The notes under the pieces are model-generated. The model was not told the origin of the DNA, did no database searches, and was given only the letters and a program-made list of their open reading frames with translations. This document shows positions 52,022 through 63,989 of a stretch of 64,000 nucleotides of DNA, piece by piece. Within the stretch, counting starts at the first letter, position 1. Each line of letters starts with the position of its first letter. Both the position numbers and the translations under genes were made by a program. The stretch is from Galerina marginata (Eukaryota; Basidiomycota; Agaricomycetes; Agaricales; Galerinaceae): assembly GCA_023014335.1 (NCBI GenBank), contig JAECYW010000001.1, positions 2,914,001-2,978,000 of the forward strand, in the 5' to 3' direction.

Positions 52022-53416
52022 CTATGTAGTGAGACCAGCTTCGATTTCGCCCAATATCATTGTACCGTCTTTGCTTCCTGTGAGAACTAGATGGTCCATG
52101 AGCACAAATGATAGGCAGCACTTGATACAAGGTAGACATACCGATAGGTTCTTTTGGATGGAAATCGACAGACGTGACCGTTCCTTTGTGGCCAGGAAGC
52201 TATAAAAGAAAAGTCAGAAACGCAGTTCGAGATGTTCATGTCCATAGAAAGACAGACCTTGTACAGTATCTTCCCGCTGTCGACTTCCCATATGCACACC
52301 ATCCTGTCAGCACCGCCTACAGCCGCTCGTTTGCCACCATCGTCTTTACTCCAAGCACCTTTCAGGAGGGTATTCTCAAACCCGGCTGGGGCGCCCTGCA
52401 GTATGCGGTGTATCCGTGTTGGAGATGGTGAGAACGGACGGACGTCCCATACCACTGTCTGAGAGGAGAATGAGGGCGATAGGAGGAAGTTGCCATTTGG
52501 TGAGAGGGATAGCGCCGTCGGTGTGTCTGTGAGGCCAGTGAGCGTCGATACCTGCTCGCTTTTTCGGAGGTCGTATACCTGTCAAAAAGGATGAGCACGA
52601 CACGGTAAATTTGAATAGAAAATGAACATACGTGGATCTCGTTGTCTATAGCACCGATGTAAACGCTGTTGCCGTCCGCACTCCAACATACCGACGTTAC
52701 TGGGCAGCCCACTTCAAATGTCGCGACAGCCTGCTTCCCGGCATCGTCTCCACCCTCCCAGATTTTTACCGTGCCGTCGTCCGAGCCCGTGGCAAGGAGC
52801 TCAATACCCGAGCCGCTGGCCATCGTCCGGTCAATGGAGTTGATGATTTCGCGGTGGGCGCGTATTTTCTTCACCCTCTGGCCTGTCGTCACGTCCGTCA
52901 TGCATAGCGTGTGGTCTGCAGATACTGAATAGATTAGGGGGGAGAAGAGAGACCATTGAAGGTCAAGAATGGGCGCTTTTGCATGGCTGGAGAGGAGGCC
53001 GTAGTTCGTGTTTGGTGCGTAGGTTCGCCAGAGTGCTATGTAATCAAATAGCATACATAAGAGGTAACAAGAATAACGAGAAACAGATTGCGTACATATA
53101 CTTCTGTCGGTCGAACAGGCCGCAATGTTTTGGCCAGTAGGATCGAATCTACAGCTCAGAATTTCACCCTGTTCGACAGAAACTGTTAGTTCCACCTTTC
53201 ATTTAAAAAAAAAATAGAATTACGCACTGAATGTGCGCCAGCCAGACTGACGATAGGTGCCTCAAGATTACTCGTCCGTTGCACCATTCGAATGAGCCCT
53301 TTACTCCGATCATCGTTGGCAGACGAGATGGCTATTTGGTTTGAAGGGGGAGGTGTAGCCTTTGCTCTTTTGACGATTGCGCCTCCTGGAGGCGGCGAAA
53401 GCCCTCTTTTCGACAT
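52022..53416 (-). CDS. SNRNP40: U5 snRNP 40-kDa WD40 protein
   Basis: This protein belongs to the U5 small nuclear ribonucleoprotein and the spliceosome. MSKRGLSPPPGGAIVKRAK starts at 53416. WD40 repeats follow in order: EILSCRFDPTGQNIAACSTD, APILDLQWSLFSPLIYSVSA, LLATGSDDGTVKIWE, VTSVCWSADGNSVYIGAIDN, HVYDLRKSEQVSTLTGLTDT, QTVVWDVRPFSPSPTRIHRI and ADRMVCIWEVDSGKILYK. The last blade is VLTGSKDGTMILGEI, with the stop at 52022. Seven repeats fit one propeller. The GFENTLLKGAWSKDD segment is typical for this family. Exons join without frame breaks. It lies convergent to cullin-1, with stops 266 bp apart. Confidence 0.9.
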
Positions 53417-55206
53417 TTTGAGGCGAGAAATGGACGATGGTTCAAGGTAGAATGGTGAAGTAACAAGTTAACTTGGCAGCTGCTTGAACTCGCTGCAAAC
53501 CTGACTGGAAGGGAGGCTTCTGCCAACTAAGGCCAAATAACCGGCAGATTTATCGAGTTGAACCCAAGTTGAACACCAACACTCATCTACCCACCATTTC
53601 TGGGAGCGACATGGTCCTCGGCTGTTTACGTGCTTCAAGATCGCGGCATGGGCAATGGCATTGCCTATGTATGCATATCCCATTTTATGGCTTAGAATCT
53701 GCAGGAGCTGGGAAATCATGATTCATCTATCCTCAGAGGCTCAGGCAAATGCTCGTTAATGAAGACCGCCTTCTTAGGAGCTCTTTCCTTCGCTGACCAG
53801 GCGGTAGAAATGTTAATAGCCACTTGAGGGCTATCATCGCTTAGTCCTTTCCGTCCCTGCCTCCGGCCCATATGTACGTCCAGGAAGCGCTCCAGAGAAA
53901 CTGTTCGTTGTTTTCCCTGTTACTTTAGAATTATGTCAAGAATCCTCCATTCAAACTAGCCTCTCGAGACCCTTCTTTTGACTCCAATGGACCCTGCCTT
54001 GTGTGATCGTCAGTGACCATCTTGATGAATGCCAAGATCCCGACACTCGAGACAAAAATTTGCAAGTCTTCCGTCGCGTTGTAAAAACCTACCTTAATTT
54101 GTGCATTGGTAGCAAGGCGTCAGGGTCATCACAACCGCTATGCGTTTCACGATGGTAATCCGGAACTTCAGATACCAAGAAGTATCCAGTTGACAGAATT
54201 CAAAGACCCGCTCCCTCAAACAATGTCGTCGTCATACTACCTTTCGCCATCTCCAGAAGCCATCGGCGAACTTGTTAAAAACGCGTTTAGCCTGTACCTC
54301 GACAGTCACCAAGAATCCATCCCGCTCTCTTGCTGAATTGTCCACCCTGGCACGACCTCATCAACGAAGGTCATCCAGTTTACATTATCTCAATCACGGC
54401 TCAATGCAGGACGCAATAAATACTATAAAGCGGTAAGTGCGCAATTATCAAATGTAGTACTTCATTTAAATAATATTGGTTTTTAGGCAAGTGGGTATTA
54501 TCGAAGTGATACAGAAGCAAGGATGCTAGATAATGTGCATTGGACAGTGAGTAAGAACTAAAACTACGACTTGTAAGTAGTTAACGGTCAGAATCAGAGC
54601 AGTATGATAGCGGCGTGTTCAATAAATACAACAAGGATGGTAAAGCAATACGACAAACGTATATATGAGAATGGTAATAATACAAATAACGACGAAGCGA
54701 TGCATATCCAAAAGGCGGTCAGTGAATCAGCCTATTTCCCACTTTCTTGCTCTCAAGTTGATATGACTTGGGAGGCATCTGAAGGCCTGGGTAAGTCGGA
54801 AATGGAACCCCATCCGATGGGGTCTTCTAGAGGTGTCAATCAGAATAATTATAATCCTTTATGGCGTTCACTCATACCAGTATCGTCGGAGGGGTACCTC
54901 GAGTCATGGAATTTGAGCTCGACAATCGTGGCGAGTGGTCATTAACGCCTTTCAATGACTGCAGACTCGACATCATAATCTGAAGGTAAAAGATAAAACA
55001 TGGCTTGCAACCCAAAGTGGCAATGACTGAACCTCCAAGCAATTATGATAAGCCTATCTGTCGCTGCCTTAATAGTAGCTTCTAATTCTGGAGACGCAAG
55101 CGACGTCCCCTGTTCTTCTCACGACTTCTGCTGCATAAAATATGCGTCGTTTTTGCTTAGAGATCGTCTATGTAGGATTGAAAAAAAAAGTGTGGTATAG
55201 TGAATC
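53417..55206. other. Intergenic, nothing convincing
   Basis: About 1.8 kb with scattered short open frames on both strands (longest about 110 codons at 54604-54945). None has a motif, a splice pattern or a relative I recognise. Confidence 0.4.
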
Positions 55207-55650
55207 TCAATGACCCCGAAACTCACCATCAAGACCGGCGTTAAGTTTCTGAACTTGAATCGACAGACAGAGTAGACTCCAAGACATCGACCACCCGCGC
55301 AGTTTTTGGGAAATGTTTTTATCAGGGCCAGTCACAAACATCAGGGATCCGAGCTCGATTTCCAGGCTATACAGCACGAATAAGCCCCTATCCATTAGGT
55401 TGAGGTATGAATGGCAAACCTTTCGAGATATCGGCACAGACGCATCTGCAGCGTCACTGGACAGCAGACTCTCGTCGCATATACTCTCAAAAAAACTCCA
55501 TGTTTGGTCGACCGTTTCCGAGAGAGATAGATACTGTCGGCAGGGATCGTAGTGGTACATGAAAGTCGTGATCGAAACACAGATTCCCAAGATAGAGAGG
55601 ATGGTCAACATAAAGCTGATTGGGTCCATTCCTAGAATTTCCTGGGACAT
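55207..55650 (-). CDS. Hypothetical membrane-anchored protein
   Basis: ATG at 55650 gives 147 residues. A hydrophobic segment (SFMLTILSILGICVSITTFM, about residues 12-31) is followed by a helical, charged region with HSYLNLMDRGLFVLYSLEIE and a C-terminal GWSMSWSLLCLSIQ stretch. It reads like protein but I know no family. Upstream exons toward 55850 are possible (an open stretch there contains NLCRTHVKHAMESTRSFGRR). Confidence 0.4.
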   Translation of the reverse strand: MSQEILGMDPISFMLTILSILGICVSITTFMYHYDPCRQYLSLSETVDQTWSFFESICDESLLSSDAADASVPISRKVCHSYLNLMDRGLFVLYSLEIELGSLMFVTGPDKNISQKLRGWSMSWSLLCLSIQVQKLNAGLDGEFRGH

Positions 55651-57057
55651 ATGGTACAGTGTCTGGTGATAAGTATGTTGGGAAGGGACTCCGATACTGG
55701 GGAATACGAGTCAGCCCACGTCCTTCTGCCAAAGCTTCTTGTACTTTCCATCGCGTGCTTGACGTGCGTCCTACAGAGGTTTAAAGCAAAATTAGATACA
55801 ACGGGAGCTAAACCAGTATAGTCCTGAATACTATGTTTGGGCAACACAGTGGCGATGGTTGTGAGTCAGAGTTGGTCTGTTTGAAGGACTCGTGGGACTG
55901 GGATTGTCATTGTTTTTGTCCCAAAAAGGGAGTAAATACCTCTTTTGGAACATTTCCCACAGAGTCCTCAACTGGTCTGCCGATCGCCTACGTATTAAAG
56001 AGCTGTACTAGCTCTCTTCTGCTTTTGGCGTCCACAGAAAGAGACACCATGTCTGCCTAGCTCCACTGCATTCGGTAACACTTGGAGTAGGAAAGTCTGT
56101 CTAGGTATGTAATGTAGTATTTCTAACCTTCAGAATCGGGTTCGTATTGGGAAAGATACATCAGAACCAGATATCCGAACACAACAGGACTCCACCTTAT
56201 GGACTCAGCCTTCCACTACAGGACGGGACTTACTAGGCTAAGAATGCCACGAATAGGATCTTCGGCGAGATACAACTAGGCGACATCAAATTCTAGGACA
56301 CCCATAATGCGCGTAGCACTCATGCTTATGCTCGTTTATTAGACTTGTTCGCAACGTCTGGGTCCACCTCTTCGGATTCCGGGCAACACGAGTTAGTACC
56401 CTAAAGAGGTTAAGTAGCCAAAAATGGGTATGCCTTGAGGTTGTAGGCTGGAAGATATCGATCATTGCAGGTCAAAAATAGCCGGATGCAAACCCGTTTA
56501 CCCTCGGTTCCAGCATCGAATTCGAAATTCAATCGATGATGCAGCCTGTGTGCAGCTAGATCGAGCCGAGTGTGCCTGTGTACACCGTGAGCTGCACAGC
56601 GGTGTGATGGCGCATTAGAAAAGGAATAAGATTTGTCTTCGTAACAGCTCATTTGCTTTACCTCACTTGATGCGCATTGCTGTTGGTCCTAAACAACACA
56701 TAGTAAACCAGCTGATAAACCTGTTGGGACACCTGCACGCAAGGGTTATCAGAAGTATGACGTAGCGAAATAGTGATATCCCGTTCCTGATCGTATTTAT
56801 GCCGGGATTTAAGCCCTGAACGCTGAACATTATTTTTTCTACGTGAGTAGGTTTTGGCAGGGGTAGCCAAGGAGGGAGATAACATGGCTACGCGATCGAG
56901 CGGACAAACGCTTTGGAGGATAAGGACAAGAGACGAGCTTAAACTCGGTGGCGTTGGTGGTTGTTCTGAGATCACCACAGAGGAGCTTATACAAGCTTTT
57001 TAGTGGAGAAAGTAGCGATTTCCCGTCCCCAGTGTCGTTCGAAGGGCGTGTCACTTG
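55651..57057. other. Intergenic, nothing convincing
   Basis: About 1.4 kb with no open frame of clear protein character and no repeat. Confidence 0.4.
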
Positions 57058-57701
57058 TTAGTTTAAGACGACCTCCATTTCATTGGTGCCAGTATCGTCA
57101 CTTGACGTGTTGAAGATGTCTGCGCCCGATGCGAGCGAGTCGATGAGAAGAGCTAGTCGGGAAGTTCCAAGATTCGGCTCCTGTAAGAAAAAAGGTAAGA
57201 AAATATTTGAGAAAGGATCATTTCGAGACATACCTTGCGAATCTCCTCGAGATCGTCTTTGAAACCATCCACAACCGACGACATCCAGAATTGGCGAAAC
57301 TTATCCTTCAACTGCTGCTCCTGGGCCCCAAAAGATTCCGCATTTTCTGGAGGCAGGAAAGAAGGCAAGTGGGCTGGGGGCGGTGATAGAGATGGAGAAA
57401 ACGTGCGAGCGCCTTGGGGTGCTGCTTTTTCCGTTTGTCTTCCTCGCAGACTTGATGGATCGGCCTTCACTTCTTCTTCCTCGGAATCTGAGGAGCTCGA
57501 ATCCGATGACGATTCTGAAGATGAGGACTCCGTCACTGGCGCAGGTTTCGTGATTTGTTTTACTGGGGCGACAGATTGAGAAACTTCGTTATCGCTGAAA
57601 TCTGATTCGGATGAAGATGACGAGCTAGAAGATGCGGCTCTTCTCTTGCGCTTCCTGTTTCGTTTCCTCTGCGTGCTAGGTTTCGCCGCGGCAGGGGCCA
57701 T
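57058..57701 (-). CDS. RSA3: Ribosome assembly protein 3 (60S biogenesis)
   Basis: Rsa3 acts in the nucleolus in early 60S subunit assembly. Two exons: 57701-57234 and 57180-57058, with a 53-nt intron. The N-terminus is strongly basic (KRNRKRKRR), then poly-Ser and an acidic Ser/Asp/Glu tract, as usual for nucleolar proteins. The C-terminal conserved domain reads KDKFRQFWMSSVVDGFKDDL EEIRK, then EPNLGTSRLALLIDSLASGA across the splice. The start at 57701 (MAPAAAKPSTQRKRN) was preferred to a longer upstream frame because the sequence before it has no basic or acidic character and the family begins in the basic tract. The frame is intact. Confidence 0.85.
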
Positions 57702-58401
57702 GTTGGCAGCGGTTAAAAAGCTGAGATCAACAAAACACGATACGCCTCCGGGCCGGCCTGGCAACTTGGCCATACAGTCATCCACCGGCAAATACTTAAA
57801 AATCAAAATGAAAAAATTTAGCCTCACTCTTTCCCAATAAAAACAGCATGATAATTCTTTATAATTTGAACACTTCCTTCGTTAAAAAATTCAGGTGATT
57901 TCATCCACTTCTCGCCACATTATTTGCCAAACACTGGTGTAACACTGGGTGGTGATCATGAGCCGATTTGAGCAATTTTGCGCTCGCCATTCCTCAGTCA
58001 AATCTTATCCATTACCTCCAAAATTTTACAAGGTCAGAGGGAATACATACAGCTCACAGGAGAAATTTATTTCATCAGAAAATATGCATCTTTGGCTGAG
58101 TTATGAAAGTGTAACACTCAGTGTGGTGTAACATTAGCCGGTGGATGACTGTATTGACAAAAAAAAAATCAAATGAATTCTATGCCGCCTACAATAATAT
58201 GGACTCGTACTAATATGACTACTTTGTACTCTACGCGGTGTGTCATTTTTCTAAGGTATCTTTCGAGTTCATTGCATGAAAAATGTTATGCTGTAGACTA
58301 TAGTAATAGTCATATATTGTTTCTTGAACCAAGGACGAAAGAGTCGGAAAGACGGCACTCACCTTGCTTATCAAAGGTGAAAAGAAAAGACCGTTCGCTC
58401 C
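57702..58401. other. Intergenic upstream of RSA3
   Basis: About 0.7 kb, AT-rich, no gene seen. Confidence 0.45.
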
Positions 58402-59030
58402 TCATGAAGCACTAACTCGAGTTCGTTTTCTGGGCTTATGACGCCGCTTCGAGTTTCCCATTTCGACATCTTCCCCTGCAACAGGTGAAAGGGGTGCTGC
58501 CGACGCTTTCCGACGCTTCGATCTGCGTATACCCGTGTCACTGGGAACTGCGTGTTCATCACGCTTCTCGACACCATGATCTAAGTCTTCCGAAACGATA
58601 ATGATTTGACTGTCAGCCTGCGAACTTGAGGGTTGAGGCTGAGCACGAGCATCTGCCTCAATCGCGACCGCCAAGGCGCTACTAGTAGATTCGGGATAAG
58701 CGTCCTGCGAAAGAAGGATTAATGACGAGAATAGTCTCTGTGCTCGAAGAATAAAAGCGACCGACCTCAGACGCGCCTTGACGCGGCGACTTGTCGCCAC
58801 CAACATTTTTGGCATGAGCTCCCGCCCTCTGGAGATCGTAGAAAAAACCTGTCAGTTGCCTGCTTGCATGACTGAAAGAAAATTCTACCAGAGTATAGGC
58901 CGTCAATGCATCCGCAATTTCGTGAAATTCCGAGGCCAAGTAGGATGGATGCAATGGGATGTTTTTTATATAATCAAGAAGGTCTTGTCGGATGGATGAT
59001 TTTGACAGGGAACTGGAAATATCCTGGCCA
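58402..59030 (-). CDS. Hypothetical nuclear-looking protein
   Basis: At least two exons. The upstream stretch reads SSIRQDLLDYIKNIPLHPSY, then HEIADALTAYTLVEFSFSHA and TGFFYDLQRAGAHAKN. A 60-nt GT-AG intron (about 58765-58705) joins it to an acidic, Ser-rich tail with IIIVSEDLDHG and two basic clusters (RRSKRRK and KRRHKPRKRTR) that look like nuclear localisation signals. Stop at 58402. The start is unresolved: no in-frame ATG precedes the first exon in the available sequence, so a short upstream exon is likely. I do not recognise the family. Confidence 0.5.
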
Positions 59031-59064
59031 TGGAACCTTCAATCAATCTGTGTATGAATGCCGT

Positions 59065-61293
59065 TTAATAAACATTATCATTTACGACGAAAGTGACACA
59101 CATCGGATATCTAAATCGCCAACCGTCAGTCTGTCCCTTGCTGCGAAATAATGTCAGTACTATGCCCATAATCATCTCCAAGAGGTCGAAAGCGTACGCT
59201 GGGTCTTGAGCCATAAGTGTCAGTAGGTGTAATGCAATCTCCGCGTATTCGTTTTCATCAACATAATACTCAGGGATCCATTCAGATTCATACTTGAGCA
59301 GGTCCTTTATAACTTGTACGAATGCAAGAGTGTAATCGGGAATTGGGTACACAGTCCCTGGTATCCTTTCTTTTGGCATTTCGCGCCGGACCTGGAACAT
59401 AGAGGTCAAATGGCGATAGTGGTCTAATTCTACTTCTCTTTCCACATTTGCTGAAACGTGGGCAATGAGACGGCGCCTAAGATGAATATGCTGGAAGTAA
59501 CTCTGAAGCGTTGGCCCAAGGATTTTGGCGTACGAGGCCAGCTTTTTAAGATACATATCATTTGCGTCAGGGAACGCCTTCAAAAAGACGCTTGAGAGAC
59601 AGGTCCGTTCATGAAGGGCAAGGTATCTCACCGAGCGACGGATGGCTAGCAGTAGTGTGGGGATGGTGCCATTTATCGCAGATTGAGTAATCATTAATTT
59701 CGTTAAGTCACACCTTTCAATCGTGTTTCTTAGCCCGAGGGTGGGAGTTGCCATTGGGAAGGCAAGGGATATATTCCAGGAAACAAATTGTTTCATGTCT
59801 GTCGTGTCAAATAACATCAGGTTAAATGTCCAGTAAAATAAATATCAGTACATACCTGTCCGAATGTTGGAGTCGCACATTCGAATGGTACAGTGTTCTG
59901 CAAGATCGGCATATACCATCCCTGCATCAATCCAAAATTGGCCGGATCGTGACTGGTCAAACAAAAAATCTCCAAGAGAGGCATGGAAGAAGTGAATTGG
60001 TTTTTCGTCGCTGCTGATGGTAAGGAGACTTTCCAAATCATAGAGTAAGTTTCGTATGTCACCAGAGTCTAACGCGAGAAGACGTTCAAGTAATGCTGGT
60101 GTGCGAGTTTTGGTGCGGCCGAACGAGAGTAAGAGCACTCCCAGGATACGCAAAACACCAGCTTGATGAGTTGTATCAATGTTGGAAAATATTGTAGAGT
60201 ATAAATTATCCAATTGTTCAAACGGCTTCAAGTTTCCGACATCAATTTCACCAAGGATGATGTCCAAACGCTTGCCTGGATTGTGCCTGGGGGAGCTGAT
60301 AAATCCAACAATCGTCGAAACATAAATAAATTGCCCTGAGGCTTTTTTCACGAGTTTATCGATGACGTCTGGCAATGGCCACACTGTTGGAAGGTACGCT
60401 CTGTGTCGTTGTTTAATTGAATTGAATTTATCGTTGAGGAATTTTTTGATATCTGTATCTGGTTCATAAGAATCGTCGAGAGCTAGTCGAGATGAAGATC
60501 TGTTCAGATCACGAAGGTTGAACTCCCCGCGGATGTGATGTTCGGGGCGGCTTGCAACGAGCACGGCAATAGGGATTGGGAGGTTTTGTAAGATGTGACA
60601 TAACACTTGTAGAATTTCGCATTGCTTTTCCAGACCAGAACATTCATCTAAACCATCGATGACGATTACCCGAGGAAAGTTACCCAGACCCGAAGATAGA
60701 GACTCAGAGACATGGAGGAGAGGGTTGAGAATCAACGCTTGAGCTTGATCTGAAAGAGAGAGGGAGAAGATTAACGGGTTGCTTTCAATGGCGGCCTCGA
60801 TGTGCTGACGAGTGGCAGGAATGGCCACGGCGAGTTGGTATGCGATGGTAGCGATAAGGCGATCTGGGCTATTCCGACCTTGTGCTGATCGAAAGAAGAA
60901 GAAACTGGCTAAGAGACGGCCTTTGTCGAAGAGAATTTGAGCGACCGATCGTAGAATGGTAGATTTACCAGCTCCTGCAGGTCCGTGAAGCCATATAATC
61001 GGGAAGGTGAGTGTCAGTGCTGTCGCCCAGGCTATAAGATGGTCCAGGATCGCGACTCGAGTTCCTGGATGGCATTTCGGTTGGCCTGATACTTCTCCAG
61101 AGTTATGCATTGCACCTGTAGCGACGTGGGTTCCTAGCATTTCGAATCCTAAGGAGGAGAGTTGAACACGACATGGTTTTCCGTCACAAGCGCTGGACCC
61201 ACCTTTCCTTGACGAGTCGGTGTTTATGTTATAATCTCCTGCAACGTAGGTTGAAGAACCCCCAGCGACGAGGACATTGCTTCTTTGGTACAT
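59065..61293 (-). CDS. NACHT-domain NTPase (NLR-like), copy 2
   Basis: Two long exons, 61293-59856 and 59798-59065, joined by a 57-nt intron that gives IRTDMKQFVSW. The ATG at 61293 was chosen because MYQRSNVLVAGG matches the start of the other copy; an ATG at 61377 is also in frame. The N-terminal short motif SNVLVAGGSSTYVAGDYNI is followed by a linker, Walker A IIWLHGPAGAGKSTIL, FFFRSAQGRNSPDRLIATIA, Walker B RVIVIDGLDEC, ASRPEHHIRGEF, then the winged-helix and helical region (GQFIYVSTIVGFISSPRHNP, FHASLGDFLFDQSRSGQ). The C-terminus is helical and ends near YYVDENEYAEIALHLLTLMA. It has no WD40, ankyrin or TPR repeats, so it is a short NLR. The frame is open throughout, unlike copy 1 at 28-30 kb. 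Confidence 0.88.
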
Positions 61294-61336
61294 CTGGGAG
61301 GTGCTACTAGGTTGCAAGTAGGATTCAAGTCGGCAT

Positions 61337-61787
61337 TCAGTTGCTGGTTGCTTTACCAGGTATGTGCAACTGTACAAGAGGAAGGCTGTGACGCTGCAAT
61401 AGTTTCCGGACCGGCTTCCCGACCGGGCTGGGTCGTACGACCCGTAAATTACAGGGCCTTTTAGAGATCAAATGGTATTTGTTCTTCTCAAAATCCTGAT
61501 ACGATGCAACGACTACAAATCCGAAGTCTAGAGGTATCGGGTGTACCGTAACGTATATTAATAGGGTACCAGGAGCAAGGGGATGAAGACTCCGAATATC
61601 CAAATGTCCCATTGAATTCCAAACAATAAATACCAATTCTTTCGTCACATTGGATGGCACCGATAAGGCTCCCAACGTTATTCAAGACCACAGGCTCCAG
61701 GCCATAGGCACCTCTTGTCCGCGTCGAGGGTGGGTAATCCGTCGTACTTATTTTCGTCGTGCGCCGTGAAATTTGAAGATATTGCAT
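61337..61787 (-). CDS. Doubtful hypothetical ORFs upstream of NACHT copy 2
   Basis: Two overlapping minus-strand frames look partly protein-like (GAYGLEPVVLNNVGSLIGAI, then in another frame SMGHLDIRSLHPLAPGTLLI). They may form one gene with a frame break, or be leader sequence of the NACHT gene. No motif. Confidence 0.25.
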
Positions 61788-61837
61788 ATATTACAGTGAA
61801 GTGATGCTGGAGGAGAAGCTAGAGAGTCGACCCATGA

Positions 61838-62301
61838 TCACCAGTAGACCCGTCGGTCGATGGTGCGATGGCGGTTTGGGGTCGGGCGGGTGTAGGAGAT
61901 GGTGCGCCGCACGCGGGTGACGCTTGGGTACCTATTAGTGAAAATGTATCAGGACTTTGGTATGCATAGCAGGTGAGAAAGCAACGCACCATGCATGGTA
62001 AACCTCTCCATCCAGTTGGACCTCGATGACTTGACGGCCCTACGACGTACGTCAGATTTTAGTAAGGTTGAAAAAGGACAAGGAAGACGTACAGCATAGT
62101 CGATATGCGACCCAATAACGAGTCCCTCCTGTCTTCCCTTTATTCCATGGCGTACTGCGACGATGTCTCCGGGCTATAATGAACGGGGTATTGAAACAAG
62201 AGAAATTGTGAGAGATGATTCATGAGCAACTTCGTCTAGCAAAATGGTCAGAGAATACTCACAGTGATGACGTCGTCGACGGTTGTGCTGTCAGAAGACA
62301 T
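61838..62301 (-). CDS. Small protein with an SH3-like/KOW-like beta pattern
   Basis: Four short exons on minus from ATG 62301 to the stop at 61838; the spliced protein has about 90 residues. Read in order: MSSDSTTVDDVIT, PGDIVAVRHGIKGRQEGLVI GSHIDYA, GRQVIEVQLDGEVYHAW, then YPSVTRVRRTISYTRP and a basic end. The pattern (GD-x-V-x-V..G..G.V..V.LD) resembles small beta-barrel folds that bind nucleic acid or peptides. It looks like a member of a short Agaricomycete protein family, but I cannot name a function. All introns have GT-AG ends. Confidence 0.6.
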
Positions 62302-63254
62302 GATAGCGCAAAAGTTGTCGGAGGGTGAGATATAAAGTAGTACGATGTCACCAAAAGGTGTGCTGGCAAAAATTCAGGGAAAGTATCTGCGAAGACAACG
62401 TGTCTTCAACGGCATGTCCTTCGCCAAGCACGACGAGCTCCACTTACATCCCAATGTCTGCGCACGAGTGGTGAAGCCGAAGAAAAGCCTCTGCAGATGG
62501 TAGATGAGAGTTGTTGGCAAATCAAGGGATTGGGAAAAGCAGGCTCAATTTATACTTCTTCTTAGCTGAGATTAGATGCCCAGCTTTCATTTTGCGGGAC
62601 ACAAAGCGTGAGGCATGCCTCGAGGCCAGCGTATTGTATCCGGACCCTGGCATCGCGTCGGACGTCATGGTCCGCACCGGATCCGGCCATACCTTCTCTT
62701 GTTTTCAAGCAGTCTGGATCTTTGCTTTTTCATGGATAACATAAGTAGTGAAGGAGCTATCATTGTACATTTGTATTCATGCCCGAACAGTTGCCACGAA
62801 CGCCTACTGCGAAAATGCACCGTACAAAAGAAACGATTTCTACAATTAGCTCATACCGTGCAATTACTTTTTTCTCTTGTCACCGCCTTCGAATTCGGAT
62901 GCCATGTCGGGCATGCGGCGCAGCCACGAGGACGCCAGGCAGAGTGCTCGCCCTAAAAGCATTGCGTTGAGACATGTATCATGCATGATTAGATGGCGAT
63001 TCCTTGTCAATAGATGGGGGAAGATCATGATTATCACTTTGTATGAATATCCGAAGTCTTGCACGAGTTTTGGTATCCTCGGTATGCTGTCGAGTGGCTG
63101 TGGTACCACCACTGGCGAGTGGGGCTTAGGGTAGACTGGCAGAGCGGGAAGTGTCCGAAGGGAGGGTCTGACGCCGTTTGTGCATACATGAGAACGTGTC
63201 TGACGGATTTTAAATGAGCTGGGTTATGGGGAGTTGGTGCAAAGGGAGAGGATA
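62302..63254. other. Intergenic, nothing recognised
   Basis: About 950 bp. Short open frames on both strands, none convincing. Confidence 0.4.
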
Positions 63255-63989
63255 TCAAGCTCCAACACCGAACCAGCGTCTGAAAAGGCCGCGAATCCAC
63301 TCAATAAATGAGACCTTCTCCACGTAGCCGAATCGACCTTCAGTGAACGATCCACCAGCATGACCGGTATTCTTGCTGGTAGACCAAGAACTTCCTCCTC
63401 CACCAAGAGGAAGGTTCCGCATCCTCTCCGCGCTCAGCAATCGTCCGCAAAATTTCAGGCGCACAGTCGTCATACAGCCTTGTCGATCTCGACGCTCCGA
63501 ATATAGTACGGCCGACGCACGGCATACGGCTGCCATTCCGTTGTACTTGCGAACAAGAGAGTTGAGTTCGTCGACTGCCTTTTCGTGATAGCCTTTCTCC
63601 TTCGTGAACCATGCGGGATCTCGATAAATTTTAATATCTTGCAGCGTAAGTTTATGGAGGATCTCTGGAGGATGCTCTGTGGATAACCCTCTTATGGCGC
63701 GTCGGATCCAGGACTGGCGCAGGATTTCTCGGAAGGAGTTGACGGCGCTTTCGAGTTCTGGAGAATGAGTAAAAGAAAAGAATATCAGCAAGCTTGAATG
63801 AGAGAAACTAACGGAAGGCGCCTTACCAAGTTGAAATTCGACCCAAGGAGGGGCCGCGCCATTCCTTTTCACGATCCGGTTCATCAAGAATTCCTCTCGG
63901 GCAATGAAGGGATTATGTTCCTCCATCGAACGATCCATGGGTTTCCCTCTGCCTTTCACTGAGTTGAACAATCCAGATTGGCGTGCTTT
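63255..63989 (-). CDS. DnaJ homologue subfamily C member 28-type protein (DUF1992), 3' part, cut by the window edge
   Basis: The exon begins at a splice acceptor (AG at 63991-63990) and continues a gene whose 5' part lies right of the window. It reads LFNSVKGRGKPMD, then EEHNPFIAREEFLMNRIVKR NGAAPPWVEFQL, the signature of the DUF1992 domain. After an intron (about 63826-63758) come ELESAVNSFREILRQSWIRR AIR, PEILHKLTLQDIKIYRDPAW and KAVDELNSLVRKYNGMA. Near 63520 the frame changes; the other frame gives DDCAPEILRTIAERGEDAEP, probably the true path. The human relative is a mitochondrial protein with no proven biochemical role. The C-terminal end is uncertain. Confidence 0.78.
   Translation of the reverse strand, partial: KARQSGLFNSVKGRGKPMDRSMEEHNPFIAREEFLMNRIVKRNGAAPPWVEFQLGKAPSVSFSHSSLLIFFSFTHSPELESAVNSFREILRQSWIRRAIRGLSTEHPPEILHKLTLQDIKIYRDPAWFTKEKGYHEKAVDELNSLVRKYNGMAAVCRASAVLYSERRDRQGCMTTVRLKFCGRLLSAERMRNLPLGGGGSSWSTSKNTGHAGGSFTEGRFGYVEKVSFIEWIRGLFRRWFGVGA

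Noticed and set aside
54604..54945. 113-codon plus-strand open frame
   Set aside because: Low-complexity Asn/Thr stretch and no motif; no support beyond length.
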